Part shown: positions 39,303 through 47,430 of the stretch, piece after piece
Layout of the letters: each line of letters begins with the position of its first letter
How positions within the stretch are numbered: position 1 is the stretch's first letter
Origin: a virus
DNA: 64,000 nucleotides
Virus record (IMG/VR): IMGVR_UViG_3300010316_000005
Coordinates: 1-64,000 of that record
Direction: 5' to 3' (one strand)
The notes under the pieces: model-generated
Told to the model about the DNA's origin: nothing
Database searches by the model: none
The model's input: the letters and a program-made list of their open reading frames with translations, nothing else
Translations under genes and position numbers: made by a program

Positions 39303-39559
39303 GCAGGCGGCAGCGACTACTAAAGCAACATATGGTTTCGGTATCTATGCAAGCGTTGTATATGGTATTGGCAATTGTAACTGCTGGTGTCGCTGCTTTT
39401 TCGATGTACGCAGGATCTGCTTTGATATTTATATTTTATGTCGCAGCGATGGTAGTCGGCGCTGGCGGCATAGTGTTTCAAATTTGGGGAAGTGTAATTC
39501 TCAAAGAACACGCACAGGACTACACTTTAAACAGTTTAAAAGGAGATTACGATGAGTAG
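39299..39559 (+). CDS. small membrane protein
   Basis: 86 residues, ATGA overlap with gp44. Two membrane spans (ALYMVLAIVTAGVAAFS and ALIFIFYVAAMVVGAGGIVF). First of three membrane proteins around the ferredoxin gene; not closely similar to the other two. Confidence 0.6.
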   Translation: MSRRQRLLKQHMVSVSMQALYMVLAIVTAGVAAFSMYAGSALIFIFYVAAMVVGAGGIVFQIWGSVILKEHAQDYTLNSLKGDYDE

Positions 39560-39830
39560 AGTTTGGAGGAGAGTTTTCAAGAAACTAGGAAAGGGCCTGT
39601 GGATTTTTAGTAAATTTTTTGCCGGTTGGGCAGCAGGATGCGCAGTAACAATTGGGGCACTTTACTTAGTTGGTGTTCGAAACCCGGACGCACTGTATAC
39701 TATCGGATCACTTACTCCGATTATTATTGGTTTCGTATACATCATTGTTAAAGAAATGTACACTGACGCAAGGGACGAAGTAGAGCGCGAAAATCGCCGG
39801 ATGATGAATAGCATTAGTGGAAAATATTAA
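39552..39830 (+). CDS. membrane protein, paralogue of the 40187 gene
   Basis: 92 residues, with AAGGAG just upstream. Basic N-terminus (MSRVWRRVFKKLGKGLW), two membrane spans, and the cytoplasmic tail ARDEVERENRRMMNSISG. The gene at 40187 has the same plan and the tail AKKEVERENKRMMASIKG. The pair brackets the ferredoxin gene. Confidence 0.65.
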   Translation: MSRVWRRVFKKLGKGLWIFSKFFAGWAAGCAVTIGALYLVGVRNPDALYTIGSLTPIIIGFVYIIVKEMYTDARDEVERENRRMMNSISGKY

Positions 39831-40184
39831 ATGACCTACCTAGTAACTGACAACTGCATACGCTGTAAACACATGGACTGTGTAGCAGTATGTCCAGTAG
39901 ATTGCTTTTACGAAGGCGAAAATATGTTAGTCATTGACCCCGTTGAATGTATCGACTGCGGTGTGTGCGAACCCGAATGTCCTGTTAACGCTATTGTTCC
40001 TGACAATGAGTTAAAAGGCGATAACTTGGCTAAATGGCTGAAGATTAATACCGACTACGCAGCAGAATGGCCTAACATTACACAAGTACGAGAAGAGGAT
40101 CGACCTGCTGATAGAGAAGAGTGGGACGGCGTTCCGAACAAGTATGAAGATCACTTTTCAACAGAACCCGGACAGGGAGACTAA
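39831..40184 (+). CDS. fdxA: seven-iron ferredoxin (FdxA type)
   Basis: 117 residues, starting immediately after the previous stop. All cluster ligands are present: C9 and C17 with C50 for the 3Fe-4S cluster, and C21 with C40, C43, C46 for the 4Fe-4S cluster ([25 protein letters not shown]). The C-terminal WPNITQ...EWDGVPNK also matches bacterial FdxA. It carries electrons to a reductase that cannot be identified here. Finding it between two paralogous membrane proteins, upstream of DHFR and thymidylate synthase, suggests supply of reducing power for nucleotide synthesis or a membrane-linked role. Confidence 0.9.
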   Translation: MTYLVTDNCIRCKHMDCVAVCPVDCFYEGENMLVIDPVECIDCGVCEPECPVNAIVPDNELKGDNLAKWLKINTDYAAEWPNITQVREEDRPADREEWDGVPNKYEDHFSTEPGQGD

Positions 40185-40186
40185 CG

Positions 40187-40495
40187 ATGAAACGAGTATG
40201 GATGAAGTTTTTACAGAAGGCCGGAGCAAGTTTATGGAAGACATTTTTACCTGTATTAGGAACGTTATTTGTAGTAGCAATATATCTTGGATTGGCGGTT
40301 GGGATTTCTTTTAGCTTACAGTTTGTTTTCCCCGGAGGACCAATTGGCTTTTTTCTATTAATTAGTTTGGCGCTACCTATGATAACCGGAATGGCAATAT
40401 ACAACGGGCGCAAGTTATATGCCGAGGCGAAAAAAGAAGTCGAGCGTGAAAATAAAAGAATGATGGCTAGTATAAAAGGCGATACTTATGATTAG
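40187..40495 (+). CDS. membrane protein, paralogue of the 39552 gene
   Basis: 102 residues. Start MKRVWMKFLQKAGASLWK, two membrane spans (VLGTLFVVAIYLGLAVGI, PIGFFLLISLALPMITGM), tail EAKKEVERENKRMMASIKG. It shares plan and tail with the 39552 gene. It overlaps the DHFR start by 8 nt. Confidence 0.65.
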   Translation: MKRVWMKFLQKAGASLWKTFLPVLGTLFVVAIYLGLAVGISFSLQFVFPGGPIGFFLLISLALPMITGMAIYNGRKLYAEAKKEVERENKRMMASIKGDTYD

Positions 40496-40970
40496 AGCTA
40501 TACTCGCGTGTGACGATAATTGGGGGATCGGGAAGAACAATGATCTTCCTTGGCCGCACAATCCTGCTGACTTAAAATGGTTTAAAGAATCAACTGATGG
40601 CGGAGTTGTGGTTATGGGCAGGAACACTTGGGATAGCTTGCCTAAGCAGCCGTTGCCCAACAGACGCAATGTTATATTGTCATCGTCGATAGGCAAAATA
40701 CGATCACCATTTATAGAAGTTATTAAACCCGACATCTTTGGCTCTAGAATAAATGTACTCGAGCAGGAAGATGCACCAGTTTGGTTTATTGGCGGAGCAC
40801 ATCTTATTAATAGTTATCTTAGAATCATAGATGAAATCTGGCTCAGTCGAATTGCTGGCAACTATAACTGTGATGTTTTTCTGCCCCGTACGGCAATTGA
40901 GCTTGCCTACGAGTTACAGAGTAGCGAAAGCAATAACGGAGTTCATATAGAAAAATGGGTAAAAGTATAA
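40488..40970 (+). CDS. frd: dihydrofolate reductase
   Basis: 160 residues. MIRAILACDDNWGIGKNNDL, WPHNPADLKWFKESTDG, VVMGRNTWDSLP and WFIGGAHLIN give the DHFR order from the substrate loop to the NADPH-binding Gly pair. It regenerates tetrahydrofolate for the adjacent thymidylate synthase, as in the T4 frd-td pair. Confidence 0.92.
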   Translation: MIRAILACDDNWGIGKNNDLPWPHNPADLKWFKESTDGGVVVMGRNTWDSLPKQPLPNRRNVILSSSIGKIRSPFIEVIKPDIFGSRINVLEQEDAPVWFIGGAHLINSYLRIIDEIWLSRIAGNYNCDVFLPRTAIELAYELQSSESNNGVHIEKWVKV

Positions 40971-40983
40971 AAAAAGGAATAAA

Positions 40984-41850
40984 ATGAAAGAATATTTAGA
41001 CGCACTAGAATTTATATTAACTAACGGTAAAGACCGTGGCGACAGAACAGGAACCGGTACACGCGGAGTATTTGGATATCAAATGCGTTTCAACTTGCGT
41101 AAAGAATTCCCAGCAGTAACTACAAAGAAGCTAGCGTGGAAGTCAGTAGTCGGAGAGCTACTTTGGATGTTAGAAGGCAGCTCAGACGAGCGCAGGCTTG
41201 CAGAGATTACATTCGAAAAGCCACGTGAAGAATTAATCGGCAAGAATACCATTTGGACTGCTAATGCCGACAAGCAAGCCAAGGACCTTGGTTATGTTAA
41301 TACCGACACCGAAAAAGATCTTGGTCCTGTTTACGGACATCAATGGCGTAGTTGGGATGCACAACTTGGCTTTGTAGATCAAATTGCAGAAGTACTGGAT
41401 CAAATGTATTACGATCCGAACAGTCGCAGACATATTGTTAGTGCGTGGAACCCTGATAAAGTGGGCGTAATGGCATTGCCGCCTTGTCATGCAATGTTTC
41501 AATTTCACATACAAGACGGTGAACTAAGTTGTCAACTGTATCAAAGGTCAGTTGATGCACCACTTGGTTTGCCATTTAATATTGCTAGTTACAGTTTGTT
41601 AACACATATGTTTGCCCAATTACTCGGGTTAAAGGTTGGTGAATTTATCCATACCTCTGGCGATTTACACATCTATCAGAATCAAATAGAAAGAGTAAAA
41701 GAACAGCTTACAAGAGAACCTCTTCCAGGGCCGACGTTAGAAATGCCTAAATTTTCAAATTTAGACGAGTTAATAAAAACAACACCGAGTCAATATAAGT
41801 TGATAAATTATCAACATCACCCTGAAATTAAGATACCGTTTGCTGTATAG
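40984..41850 (+). CDS. td: thymidylate synthase
   Basis: 288 residues. Catalytic Cys168 in LPPCHAMFQFH; RGDRTGTGTRGVFG, LYQRSVDAPLGLPFN and THMFAQ match the family. It methylates dUMP to dTMP. The gene has no intron. The C-terminus KLINYQHHPEIKIPFAV has a diverged twin at 42703-42756 beyond the next gene, so its 3' end may have been exchanged when the endonuclease cassette arrived. Confidence 0.95.
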   Translation: MKEYLDALEFILTNGKDRGDRTGTGTRGVFGYQMRFNLRKEFPAVTTKKLAWKSVVGELLWMLEGSSDERRLAEITFEKPREELIGKNTIWTANADKQAKDLGYVNTDTEKDLGPVYGHQWRSWDAQLGFVDQIAEVLDQMYYDPNSRRHIVSAWNPDKVGVMALPPCHAMFQFHIQDGELSCQLYQRSVDAPLGLPFNIASYSLLTHMFAQLLGLKVGEFIHTSGDLHIYQNQIERVKEQLTREPLPGPTLEMPKFSNLDELIKTTPSQYKLINYQHHPEIKIPFAV

Positions 41851-41856
41851 TTTTTC

Positions 41857-41895
41857 TTGCTGTTCCTTTCAATAAGATAAAGAAAGGAACAGCAA
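41857..41895 (+). promoter_or_regulatory. hairpin covering the ribosome site of the I-TevI-like gene
   Basis: TTGCTGTTCCTTTC (41857-41870) and GAAAGGAACAGCAA (41882-41895) form a perfect 14-bp stem with an 11-nt loop. The 3' arm holds the AGGA ribosome site and the first base of the start codon, so translation from long transcripts should be blocked. The loop and stem border contain GATAAAGA, one mismatch from the GATAAATA late promoter. T4 I-TevI is controlled in a comparable way, by a hairpin over its ribosome site. Confidence 0.75.
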
Positions 41896-42704
41896 TGCAA
41901 GGAATATATTATATAGAAAATACTAAAACTCAGCGTAGATATTATGGGAGTTCATTTGATATAGTAAAAAGACTAACGCAACACCGACAAGACTTAGAAA
42001 AAGGAAAACATCATAATATACAACTACAAAGAACTTATAACAAGCATGGAAACATATTTCGTTATGTAACGTTAAAAGAGACTAATTTTAATACTCGAGA
42101 AGAACTATTAGAATATGAACAGACATTTTTAGATAAAAACATCAATGGCTATAACATGGCACCCGCAAACGGCGGCAATATCCTAGGGGCACATCCAAAT
42201 AAAGATCAAATTAGAGAAAAAATTATAAAAACTCATAGTGACACTTTGAAAAGTATGAGCATTGAAGAAAAAAAGAAAAAATTTGGTCGTCCTAAAACTA
42301 AAAATGGAAACTGGAAACAAGGAGCAACTGTTAACATTTGTCCTAACTGCAATAGTTCAATGGGGTATTATGCAAAAACTTGCGGAGAATGCAGAGACAG
42401 AACAAAAGATAATAATCCGTTTTATAGAAAGTCGCACACTGATAAAACTAAATCTATTTTAAGAGAAAAACTGTCAGGCGAAAATTCGTGGATTAAAAAC
42501 ATTGATCCTAGTGAATTGCCTTATACAAAACAATATGTAATAGAATATCCCACCGGATTCTTAAAAGAAGTATATGGCCTAAAAACTATAGCAGAAGAAT
42601 TTAATACAAGTATAGCAAATTTACACGCAACAATAAATCGTATGAGACAAGGAAAAATTCCAACAAGGGGAACTTTTAAAGGAATGAATATCTATGAAAA
42701 ATAA
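41895..42704 (+). CDS. I-TevI-like GIY-YIG homing endonuclease
   Basis: 269 residues, very like I-TevI of the T4 td intron. The nuclease core has GIYYIENT and RYYGSSFDIVKRL; LEKGKHHNIQLQRTYNKHGN mirrors the I-TevI LEKGCH...KLQRSFNKHGN; INGYNMA follows. The linker has a zinc finger (CPNCNSSMGYYAKTCGEC), a NUMOD3 motif (NPFYRKSHTDKTKSILREK), and a C-terminal helix-turn-helix (KTIAEEFNTSIANLHATI). Unlike I-TevI it is free-standing, 44 nt downstream of an intact td gene. Its stop codon touches a displaced td 3' end. Confidence 0.92.
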   Translation: MQGIYYIENTKTQRRYYGSSFDIVKRLTQHRQDLEKGKHHNIQLQRTYNKHGNIFRYVTLKETNFNTREELLEYEQTFLDKNINGYNMAPANGGNILGAHPNKDQIREKIIKTHSDTLKSMSIEEKKKKFGRPKTKNGNWKQGATVNICPNCNSSMGYYAKTCGECRDRTKDNNPFYRKSHTDKTKSILREKLSGENSWIKNIDPSELPYTKQYVIEYPTGFLKEVYGLKTIAEEFNTSIANLHATINRMRQGKIPTRGTFKGMNIYEK

Positions 42705-42756
42705 ATTAATTGGGTATATCCCAATGGATAGCATAAAGGCGCCAATGGCAGTATGA
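42703..42756 (+). pseudogene. displaced 3' end of thymidylate synthase
   Basis: The frame ending at TGA 42754-42756 reads KLIGYIPMDSIKAPMAV; td ends KLINYQHHPEIKIPFAV, 9 of 17 identical including the stop position, and IKAP-x-A-V is typical of thymidylate synthase C-termini. It begins inside the endonuclease stop codon and its TGA still overlaps the next gene start as ATGA, as an ancestral td would. An ATG at 42694 could make a 20-residue peptide, but a remnant is more likely. Confidence 0.75.
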
Positions 42757-42998
42757 CCGAGGTAGTAACAAACATCGACTATGTTGAGAAATTTGCTTAC
42801 TTGCCTACGCAGGTCTCTAGTGGCGAAAGGGTGTGGTGGGATTATTATTGGATAAAAATAGTATCCTACGATCCTTCTTTAAAAATTGCGATTGATCAGG
42901 GATACGATTACTACTTAGCTAGTAAGCACATACGACTTTCATCTCGAGATAAAGAAAAAGATGAAATGTGGAGAGCAATAACCGATGATGGGAGTTAA
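42753..42998 (+). CDS. hypothetical protein, tandem paralogue of the next gene
   Basis: 81 residues. VEKFAYLPTQVSSGERVWWD and YYWIKI correspond to TRKFAWRPIRTGSGKWVFWK and HYYRQS in the gene at 43000. Start in an ATGA overlap with the displaced td end. Unknown function. Confidence 0.6.
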   Translation: MTEVVTNIDYVEKFAYLPTQVSSGERVWWDYYWIKIVSYDPSLKIAIDQGYDYYLASKHIRLSSRDKEKDEMWRAITDDGS

Positions 42999-42999
42999 C

Positions 43000-43272
43000 A
43001 TGGGATATCGACCAGTAAGGGCGCATACAACAACGCGCAAGTTTGCCTGGAGACCAATAAGAACTGGTTCGGGAAAATGGGTATTTTGGAAACACTATTA
43101 CCGACAATCAGAATTATCAGACGGGTCAGGTACAGAATACCGAAGCTATCGATATATAAATATTACCGAAAATGAATATTTGATTTATCAAATACAAAAT
43201 TCAGAACGACCAAGGACCCCACCTGTAGATTTTTTCTTTAAATCAAGAAGAGGTCCTCGGCCTGGTTATTGA
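43000..43272 (+). CDS. hypothetical protein, tandem paralogue of the previous gene
   Basis: 90 residues from ATG 43000, with GGGAG 5 nt upstream; an earlier in-frame ATG at 42985 lies inside the previous gene. It shares the KFAW...SG...WxxxYY core with its neighbour and ends in a basic tail. It meets phoH tail to tail with no gap. Confidence 0.6.
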   Translation: MGYRPVRAHTTTRKFAWRPIRTGSGKWVFWKHYYRQSELSDGSGTEYRSYRYINITENEYLIYQIQNSERPRTPPVDFFFKSRRGPRPGY

Positions 43273-43998
43273 TTACTCGTCGCCGTAAATGTCGAGTACC
43301 TCTTTAACTGCTTCATGACGTTCAACGTCTTTTCTTTCAAAGTGAATCATTTCAATTCTCTGAGAATGTTTGTTTTCATAGTGACGTATGAAATCTACAA
43401 GACCATTATCCTTTAGTCGATCTGCTTGATACAAGTCACCTGTTACTGCCATATACGAATCATTACCTAATCGTGTTAGTAACATCTTCATTTGACTTGG
43501 TGTTGCATTTTGCATTTCGTCTGCAATAATGTATGCGTTTTTGAACGTTCTTCCTCGCATATATGATAGCGGAGCAATTTCAATAACTCCTTCTGCGATC
43601 ATACCTGTAATTTCTCTTGAGTCAAAATACTCACGTAGCACATCAAAAATCGGGCGCGTCCACGGCGCCATCTTTTCTTCAAGAGTACCCGGAAGGGCTC
43701 CTAAATCTTCGTCAACTGATACTGCTGGTCTTGTAACAATGATCTTGTCGACTAGTCCTTCTTTGAAACTTTTTACTGCTACTTGCACAGCTAATAGTGT
43801 TTTACCTGTTCCTGCTGGTCCAATTCCAAAGACTATGTCTTTACCCGGATCCAATAGATTTAACACGTAGGTTTCCTGATTTAAATTTCTTGGAAGTATT
43901 GATACTACTGTTTTCTTTTTTTGAAAAGAATTAATGTTAACTACGTTCTCTTTGTAGTTGTTACGAGGTTGCTTTCTCGAAGCTCTAGCTTTACCCAT
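43273..43998 (-). CDS. phoH: PhoH-like ATPase
   Basis: 241 residues. Walker A GPAGTGKT at 60-67 (Lys66), DKIIVTRPAVSVDEDLG, RGRTFKNAYIIADEMQNATP (Walker B region) and MAVTGDLYQAD match PhoH. The N-terminus is basic. PhoH proteins are P-loop ATPases, often fused or linked to RNA-processing factors, and common in marine phages; their role there is unsettled. AAGGAGGAC lies just upstream of the ATG. Confidence 0.9.
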   Translation of the reverse strand: MGKARASRKQPRNNYKENVVNINSFQKKKTVVSILPRNLNQETYVLNLLDPGKDIVFGIGPAGTGKTLLAVQVAVKSFKEGLVDKIIVTRPAVSVDEDLGALPGTLEEKMAPWTRPIFDVLREYFDSREITGMIAEGVIEIAPLSYMRGRTFKNAYIIADEMQNATPSQMKMLLTRLGNDSYMAVTGDLYQADRLKDNGLVDFIRHYENKHSQRIEMIHFERKDVERHEAVKEVLDIYGDE

Positions 43999-44063
43999 TA
44001 AGTGTCCTCCTTAGGGAAATGTGTAAGGACGAAGTCGCTAAGGACTATGCGCCCTTACAAATG

Positions 44064-44071
44064 TATTTATC
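44064..44071 (-). promoter_or_regulatory. late promoter, minus strand
   Basis: GATAAATA on the minus strand (44071 to 44064), 66 nt before the phoH start. Confidence 0.6.
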
Positions 44072-44114
44072 CCCATTTTGTAATCGTTAAAAGATCACTT
44101 AACTTTTTAATTGC

Positions 44115-44122
44115 GATAAATA
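44115..44122 (+). promoter_or_regulatory. late promoter
   Basis: GATAAATA, 27 nt before the gene at 44150; divergent from the minus-strand late promoter 44 nt away. The 151-bp gap between phoH and 44150 holds only these two sites. Confidence 0.65.
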
Positions 44123-44149
44123 AGTATAATAAAAGTAGGTACAACCATT

Positions 44150-44692
44150 ATGCATGACGTTCTAGACATTATTAATAACATAGAAGGTATATACGAATCA
44201 GATACTGCTTTCCAAGTTCTCAAAGATTTTGAAAGAGTACTTGACGAGCTTGACATCTACGTATATAAAAACTGGGAAACAGGCGAATTGGCCGAAGGCC
44301 CTAAGATTGAAAGACACTGGGTTACATGCACGTTTATGTGGCCTAAGGAAGAAATGCCCGACCCAATGGGCGGCAAGCGTTTGCTTGATTATGACTGCAA
44401 AGTCAAGTATATCAAGTCAAGTTTAATGACTCCGAGAAAAATTATGAAGCCAGACGATATGCGCCCTGGTACTAAAAAAGGTAAGATTGACCTAGCGCCA
44501 ATATGGCTTGTGCAAATACAAATGCCAAAAAAATTGATTGCTGATATATATTCAGGATATATTGAAGAACTAATGCAAGAACCAGCCCAAGAAGTATCAG
44601 TGACAAGTCAAACTGAAGAGCCGGATGACTTAGCAATGGATGAGCCGGAACTAGGTGCAGGCGAAGAGCCAGGTGGCGAGGATCTACTATGA
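44150..44692 (+). CDS. conserved marine T4-like phage protein
   Basis: 180 residues. HDVLDIINNIEGIYESDTAF and FMWPKEEMPDPMGGKRLLDY are conserved in marine T4-like phages as I recall. The C-terminal 40 residues are acidic and low-complexity. Late promoter and position suggest virion association; exact role unknown. Confidence 0.7.
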   Translation: MHDVLDIINNIEGIYESDTAFQVLKDFERVLDELDIYVYKNWETGELAEGPKIERHWVTCTFMWPKEEMPDPMGGKRLLDYDCKVKYIKSSLMTPRKIMKPDDMRPGTKKGKIDLAPIWLVQIQMPKKLIADIYSGYIEELMQEPAQEVSVTSQTEEPDDLAMDEPELGAGEEPGGEDLL

Positions 44693-45408
44693 CATTAAGA
44701 AACGGCGACCTTAGAGATTTAGTATATCACATTCTTGAAATTGATTCGTACAAGTCTAAAATGGGCTCGGACGAAGATATCATTACTCTTAGCTTTAGTG
44801 CTAAAACAAAAGAGTCAGCTGACGACCTAGCTGACTTTATTGAAAAGGGTTACGACTTTGTGCTAGATGCCGACGCTACTCCTGGTGAACAAAGCGATGG
44901 CACATATAAAGTGTTTGTTGAGATTGAGCGCGAGCGCGGTGCTGCACAAAACATTACAGAATTGTCATACGGCATAAGTGAACTAACTGGGTTAGACAAC
45001 CTTAAATTCCGTTACTACAAAGACTGGAAAAGCCAACCACTAGACGAAGTATCCCTGGAAGCAGCTATACCAGTTGACAGAGATAATTACGGAATGAAGG
45101 TTAATGAGTCAAATCTTAACAACTATTCAAACTTTTTTAATAAAAGCTTTTTAGAGTCAGTTGATATGTTTGACAACATACTGCGAATCAAAAAGGCTTG
45201 GGCAGAGCCTGTATTTTTTCAAGTTATCGAATTTGGAAATAAAACTGAAATACTAAACAACCTGTCTGAAAGCTTAAACGTAAACGAATGGGCCGAAATC
45301 ATTTTCCTAACAAAGTACATAGGCGACTATGACATTACCAAATACGGTGATAAAATCGTTGTAGAAAATAACAGAAAAGTATTAGTAGCAAAAAGGATTG
45401 TTACCTAA
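44689..45408 (+). CDS. conserved marine T4-like phage protein
   Basis: 239 residues, ATGA overlap with its neighbour. Features: DEDIITLSFSAKTKESADDL, FVLDADATPGEQSDGTYKVF and FRYYKDWKSQPL. Mixed alpha/beta, no catalytic motif recognised. Likely structural or assembly-related by its late operon. Confidence 0.65.
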   Translation: MTLRNGDLRDLVYHILEIDSYKSKMGSDEDIITLSFSAKTKESADDLADFIEKGYDFVLDADATPGEQSDGTYKVFVEIERERGAAQNITELSYGISELTGLDNLKFRYYKDWKSQPLDEVSLEAAIPVDRDNYGMKVNESNLNNYSNFFNKSFLESVDMFDNILRIKKAWAEPVFFQVIEFGNKTEILNNLSESLNVNEWAEIIFLTKYIGDYDITKYGDKIVVENNRKVLVAKRIVT

Positions 45409-45860
45409 TGCATTATATTATCGGAATAATGGCAATTATAATGATAGTAGCAGGCGGCATTGGCTACTGGTATTACAACGATAGTCAAGAAAGAATCACG
45501 ACATTGATTACTAATAATGCCCAGCTTGAAAGTGGTATAGCTACTAGTGAAGAAACTATCACTACATTACAAGACAATTACGCATTAGCAAACAAAACGA
45601 TTGCCGAGTTAAACGAAGAACTAAGAAATATCAAAAGACAAAACCAACTATTAGTTGATAAGTTTTCTGATAGTGATCTTGGAGTGGCGGCAGCAGCAAG
45701 ACCAGAATTAATCAAAAGACTAATTAACAAAGGAACAGCTAATGCGTTTCGTTGCTTTGAACTTTTAAGCGGTGCAGCATTAACTGACAAAGAAAGGAAC
45801 GCAAAAAATGCAAGGGAGTTCAACAACGAATGCCCCTGGCTCTGGAAAAGCGTTAAATGA
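45408..45860 (+). CDS. inner-membrane spanin candidate (Rz-like)
   Basis: 150 residues. One N-terminal membrane anchor (IIGIMAIIMIVAGGIGYWYY), then a long periplasmic coiled coil (TTLQDNYALANKTIAELNEE) and a C-terminal globular tail with two Cys. This is i-spanin topology, and a small lipoprotein gene follows after the intervening endonuclease, as in Rz/Rz1 pairs. The spanins fuse the membranes at the last step of lysis. The assignment comes from topology and context. Confidence 0.6.
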   Translation: MHYIIGIMAIIMIVAGGIGYWYYNDSQERITTLITNNAQLESGIATSEETITTLQDNYALANKTIAELNEELRNIKRQNQLLVDKFSDSDLGVAAAARPELIKRLINKGTANAFRCFELLSGAALTDKERNAKNAREFNNECPWLWKSVK

Positions 45861-46553
45861 TATTTCTTTACATAAAAAAACATAACAAGACAGGTCTTAA
45901 ATATCTCGGAATGACTACTGCTACTGACCCTCACATTTATAAAGGATCAGGAAAACATTGGAAACGTCATATTGAAAAACATGGGTACGATGTAGAAACA
46001 GAGATACTATTAGAAACAACTTCTAAAGAAGAGCTTAAAGAAGTTGGTCTTTATTATAGTAAAAAATGGAACATTGTGAACTCAAAAGAATGGGCAAATT
46101 TAACTGAAGAAACGGGCAATGGCATGAGCTCGTCATTTTCAAAAGAAATACAACAAAAAAGAGTAAATGAAGGCTCGCATCCGTTTCTGGGAGGCAAACG
46201 GACTAGAGAGAGAAATCTTCAAATGTCTAAAGATGGATTGCATCCGTTTCTGGGAGGCAAGTACACTAAAGAAAATAACAAACGTATGATTTCTAATGGC
46301 ACACATCCTTTTCAGAATAAAACGAAAATGGAACACAATCGAAAACGAGTTAGTGAAACTCAGAGAAATAGAGTGAAAGAGGGGAAATCATAATTTTAAA
46401 GGCAAAGTACCAGTCATTGACAAAGATGGGAATTCTTTTATTATTAGCACAGAAGAGTACCATAATCAAAAAATAGGCGATATTAACTCTTGGAAGTATG
46501 TCTCTGTTAGATCTAAAGAAGCAAGAAAGAGAAAAAATGAAAACCCAAATTAA
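45857..46553 (+). pseudogene. GIY-YIG homing endonuclease with a frameshift
   Basis: The first frame gives 178 residues to TAA 46391-46393: nuclease core MIFLYIKKH, KYLGMT, YKGSGKHWKRHI and KEELKEVGLYYS, then repeats with GSHPFLGGK, closely related to the gene at 5356. From 46392 the +1 frame continues without a start as NFKGKVPVIDKDGNSFIIST and RSKEARKRK to TAA 46551-46553, a C-terminal domain usual for phage homing enzymes. One extra base near 46391 would explain it. The gene sits between two spanin candidates, in an ATGA overlap with the first. Confidence 0.75.
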
Positions 46554-46950
46554 AAGTGCCCTTGGCTGTTTAGTCCTTCTGCTCGCCCTTAGTGCTTGCG
46601 GGGAGCCAGTCAAAAAAATACAAGTTAGTGCTAAGCCAGTCAACAAGCCTGAATTAGTGCTGCCTAGAACAGGCGAGCTCAACCTTAAAAATGTAACTTG
46701 GTTTGTAATTACTCCCGAGAATATAGAAGAAAAATGGGCAGAGCTAGAAGCATCGGGACAGTCATTAGTATTCTTTGCAGTATCGGCCGAAGGCTATGAA
46801 AACGTAAGTCTTAACCTTAACGACCTACGTAGCTACATTCAGTCACAGCAAGCAACTATTGTAGCATATAAAAAATACTACAACGCTGCGGACACTGCAC
46901 TCAACGAAGCAAACGAACAGCTTAAAAAGAGCTATTGGGAGACCTGGTAA
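46537..46950 (+). CDS. lipoprotein, outer-membrane spanin candidate
   Basis: 137 residues from ATG 46537. Signal peptide with lipobox: CLVLLLALSAC followed by GEP, so Cys at about residue 22 would be lipidated. The mature part is a globular domain plus a C-terminal helix (ADTALNEANEQLKKSYWE). It is longer than lambda Rz1, but the lipoprotein next to an Rz-like protein fits an o-spanin. A longer in-frame start at 46498 would spoil the signal peptide. Confidence 0.6.
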   Translation: MKTQIKSALGCLVLLLALSACGEPVKKIQVSAKPVNKPELVLPRTGELNLKNVTWFVITPENIEEKWAELEASGQSLVFFAVSAEGYENVSLNLNDLRSYIQSQQATIVAYKKYYNAADTALNEANEQLKKSYWETW

Positions 46951-46964
46951 TTTAGGCAGATAGC

Positions 46965-46972
46965 GATAAATA
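46965..46972 (+). promoter_or_regulatory. late promoter
   Basis: GATAAATA, 24 nt before the gene at 46997. Confidence 0.65.
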
Positions 46973-46996
46973 CATTAGAGTAAGCGAGGTACTTTA

Positions 46997-47419
46997 ATGT
47001 CAAGATATCCACACGACGAATGGGACGATCACGAAGGTGACCTGCCGGCTTATGAAACTACCTACCGAGGCAATGAGCCACAGGACAGGGACAGTCATGA
47101 CATCGTAATTGAAACCAGCGAATCTGGTGTAACTCGTAAAATTAAACTAGATCTAGAGGTAGACACTACTGCTAAGGATCTAGGACCTAATCCTTATGCT
47201 AAATGGATACATTTAGCTAGAATGATTGATGCTTGGCGACCTTTCCCTAGATTGTTCATCATAGTTTATATGTATATGGTGTACAGAGTCGTCGAATGGT
47301 ACATTACGCTGCCGGACCCTAGCATGGAGCAGAGCGGGCTTATAAGCGTAGTCGTTGGTGCAGGTGCTGCATGGTTCGGACTGTATGTCGGTTCCGGCGG
47401 ACGCAGTGGCAAAGAATAA
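46997..47419 (+). CDS. membrane protein, holin candidate
   Basis: 140 residues. Acidic, polar N-terminal 70 residues, then two membrane spans ([18 protein letters not shown] and [19 protein letters not shown]) with the Gly-rich [10 protein letters not shown] end seen in several small holin families. Next to the spanin candidates, so a holin is plausible. Evidence is topology and context only. Confidence 0.5.
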   Translation: MSRYPHDEWDDHEGDLPAYETTYRGNEPQDRDSHDIVIETSESGVTRKIKLDLEVDTTAKDLGPNPYAKWIHLARMIDAWRPFPRLFIIVYMYMVYRVVEWYITLPDPSMEQSGLISVVVGAGAAWFGLYVGSGGRSGKE

Positions 47420-47430
47420 TAAGTACATGT

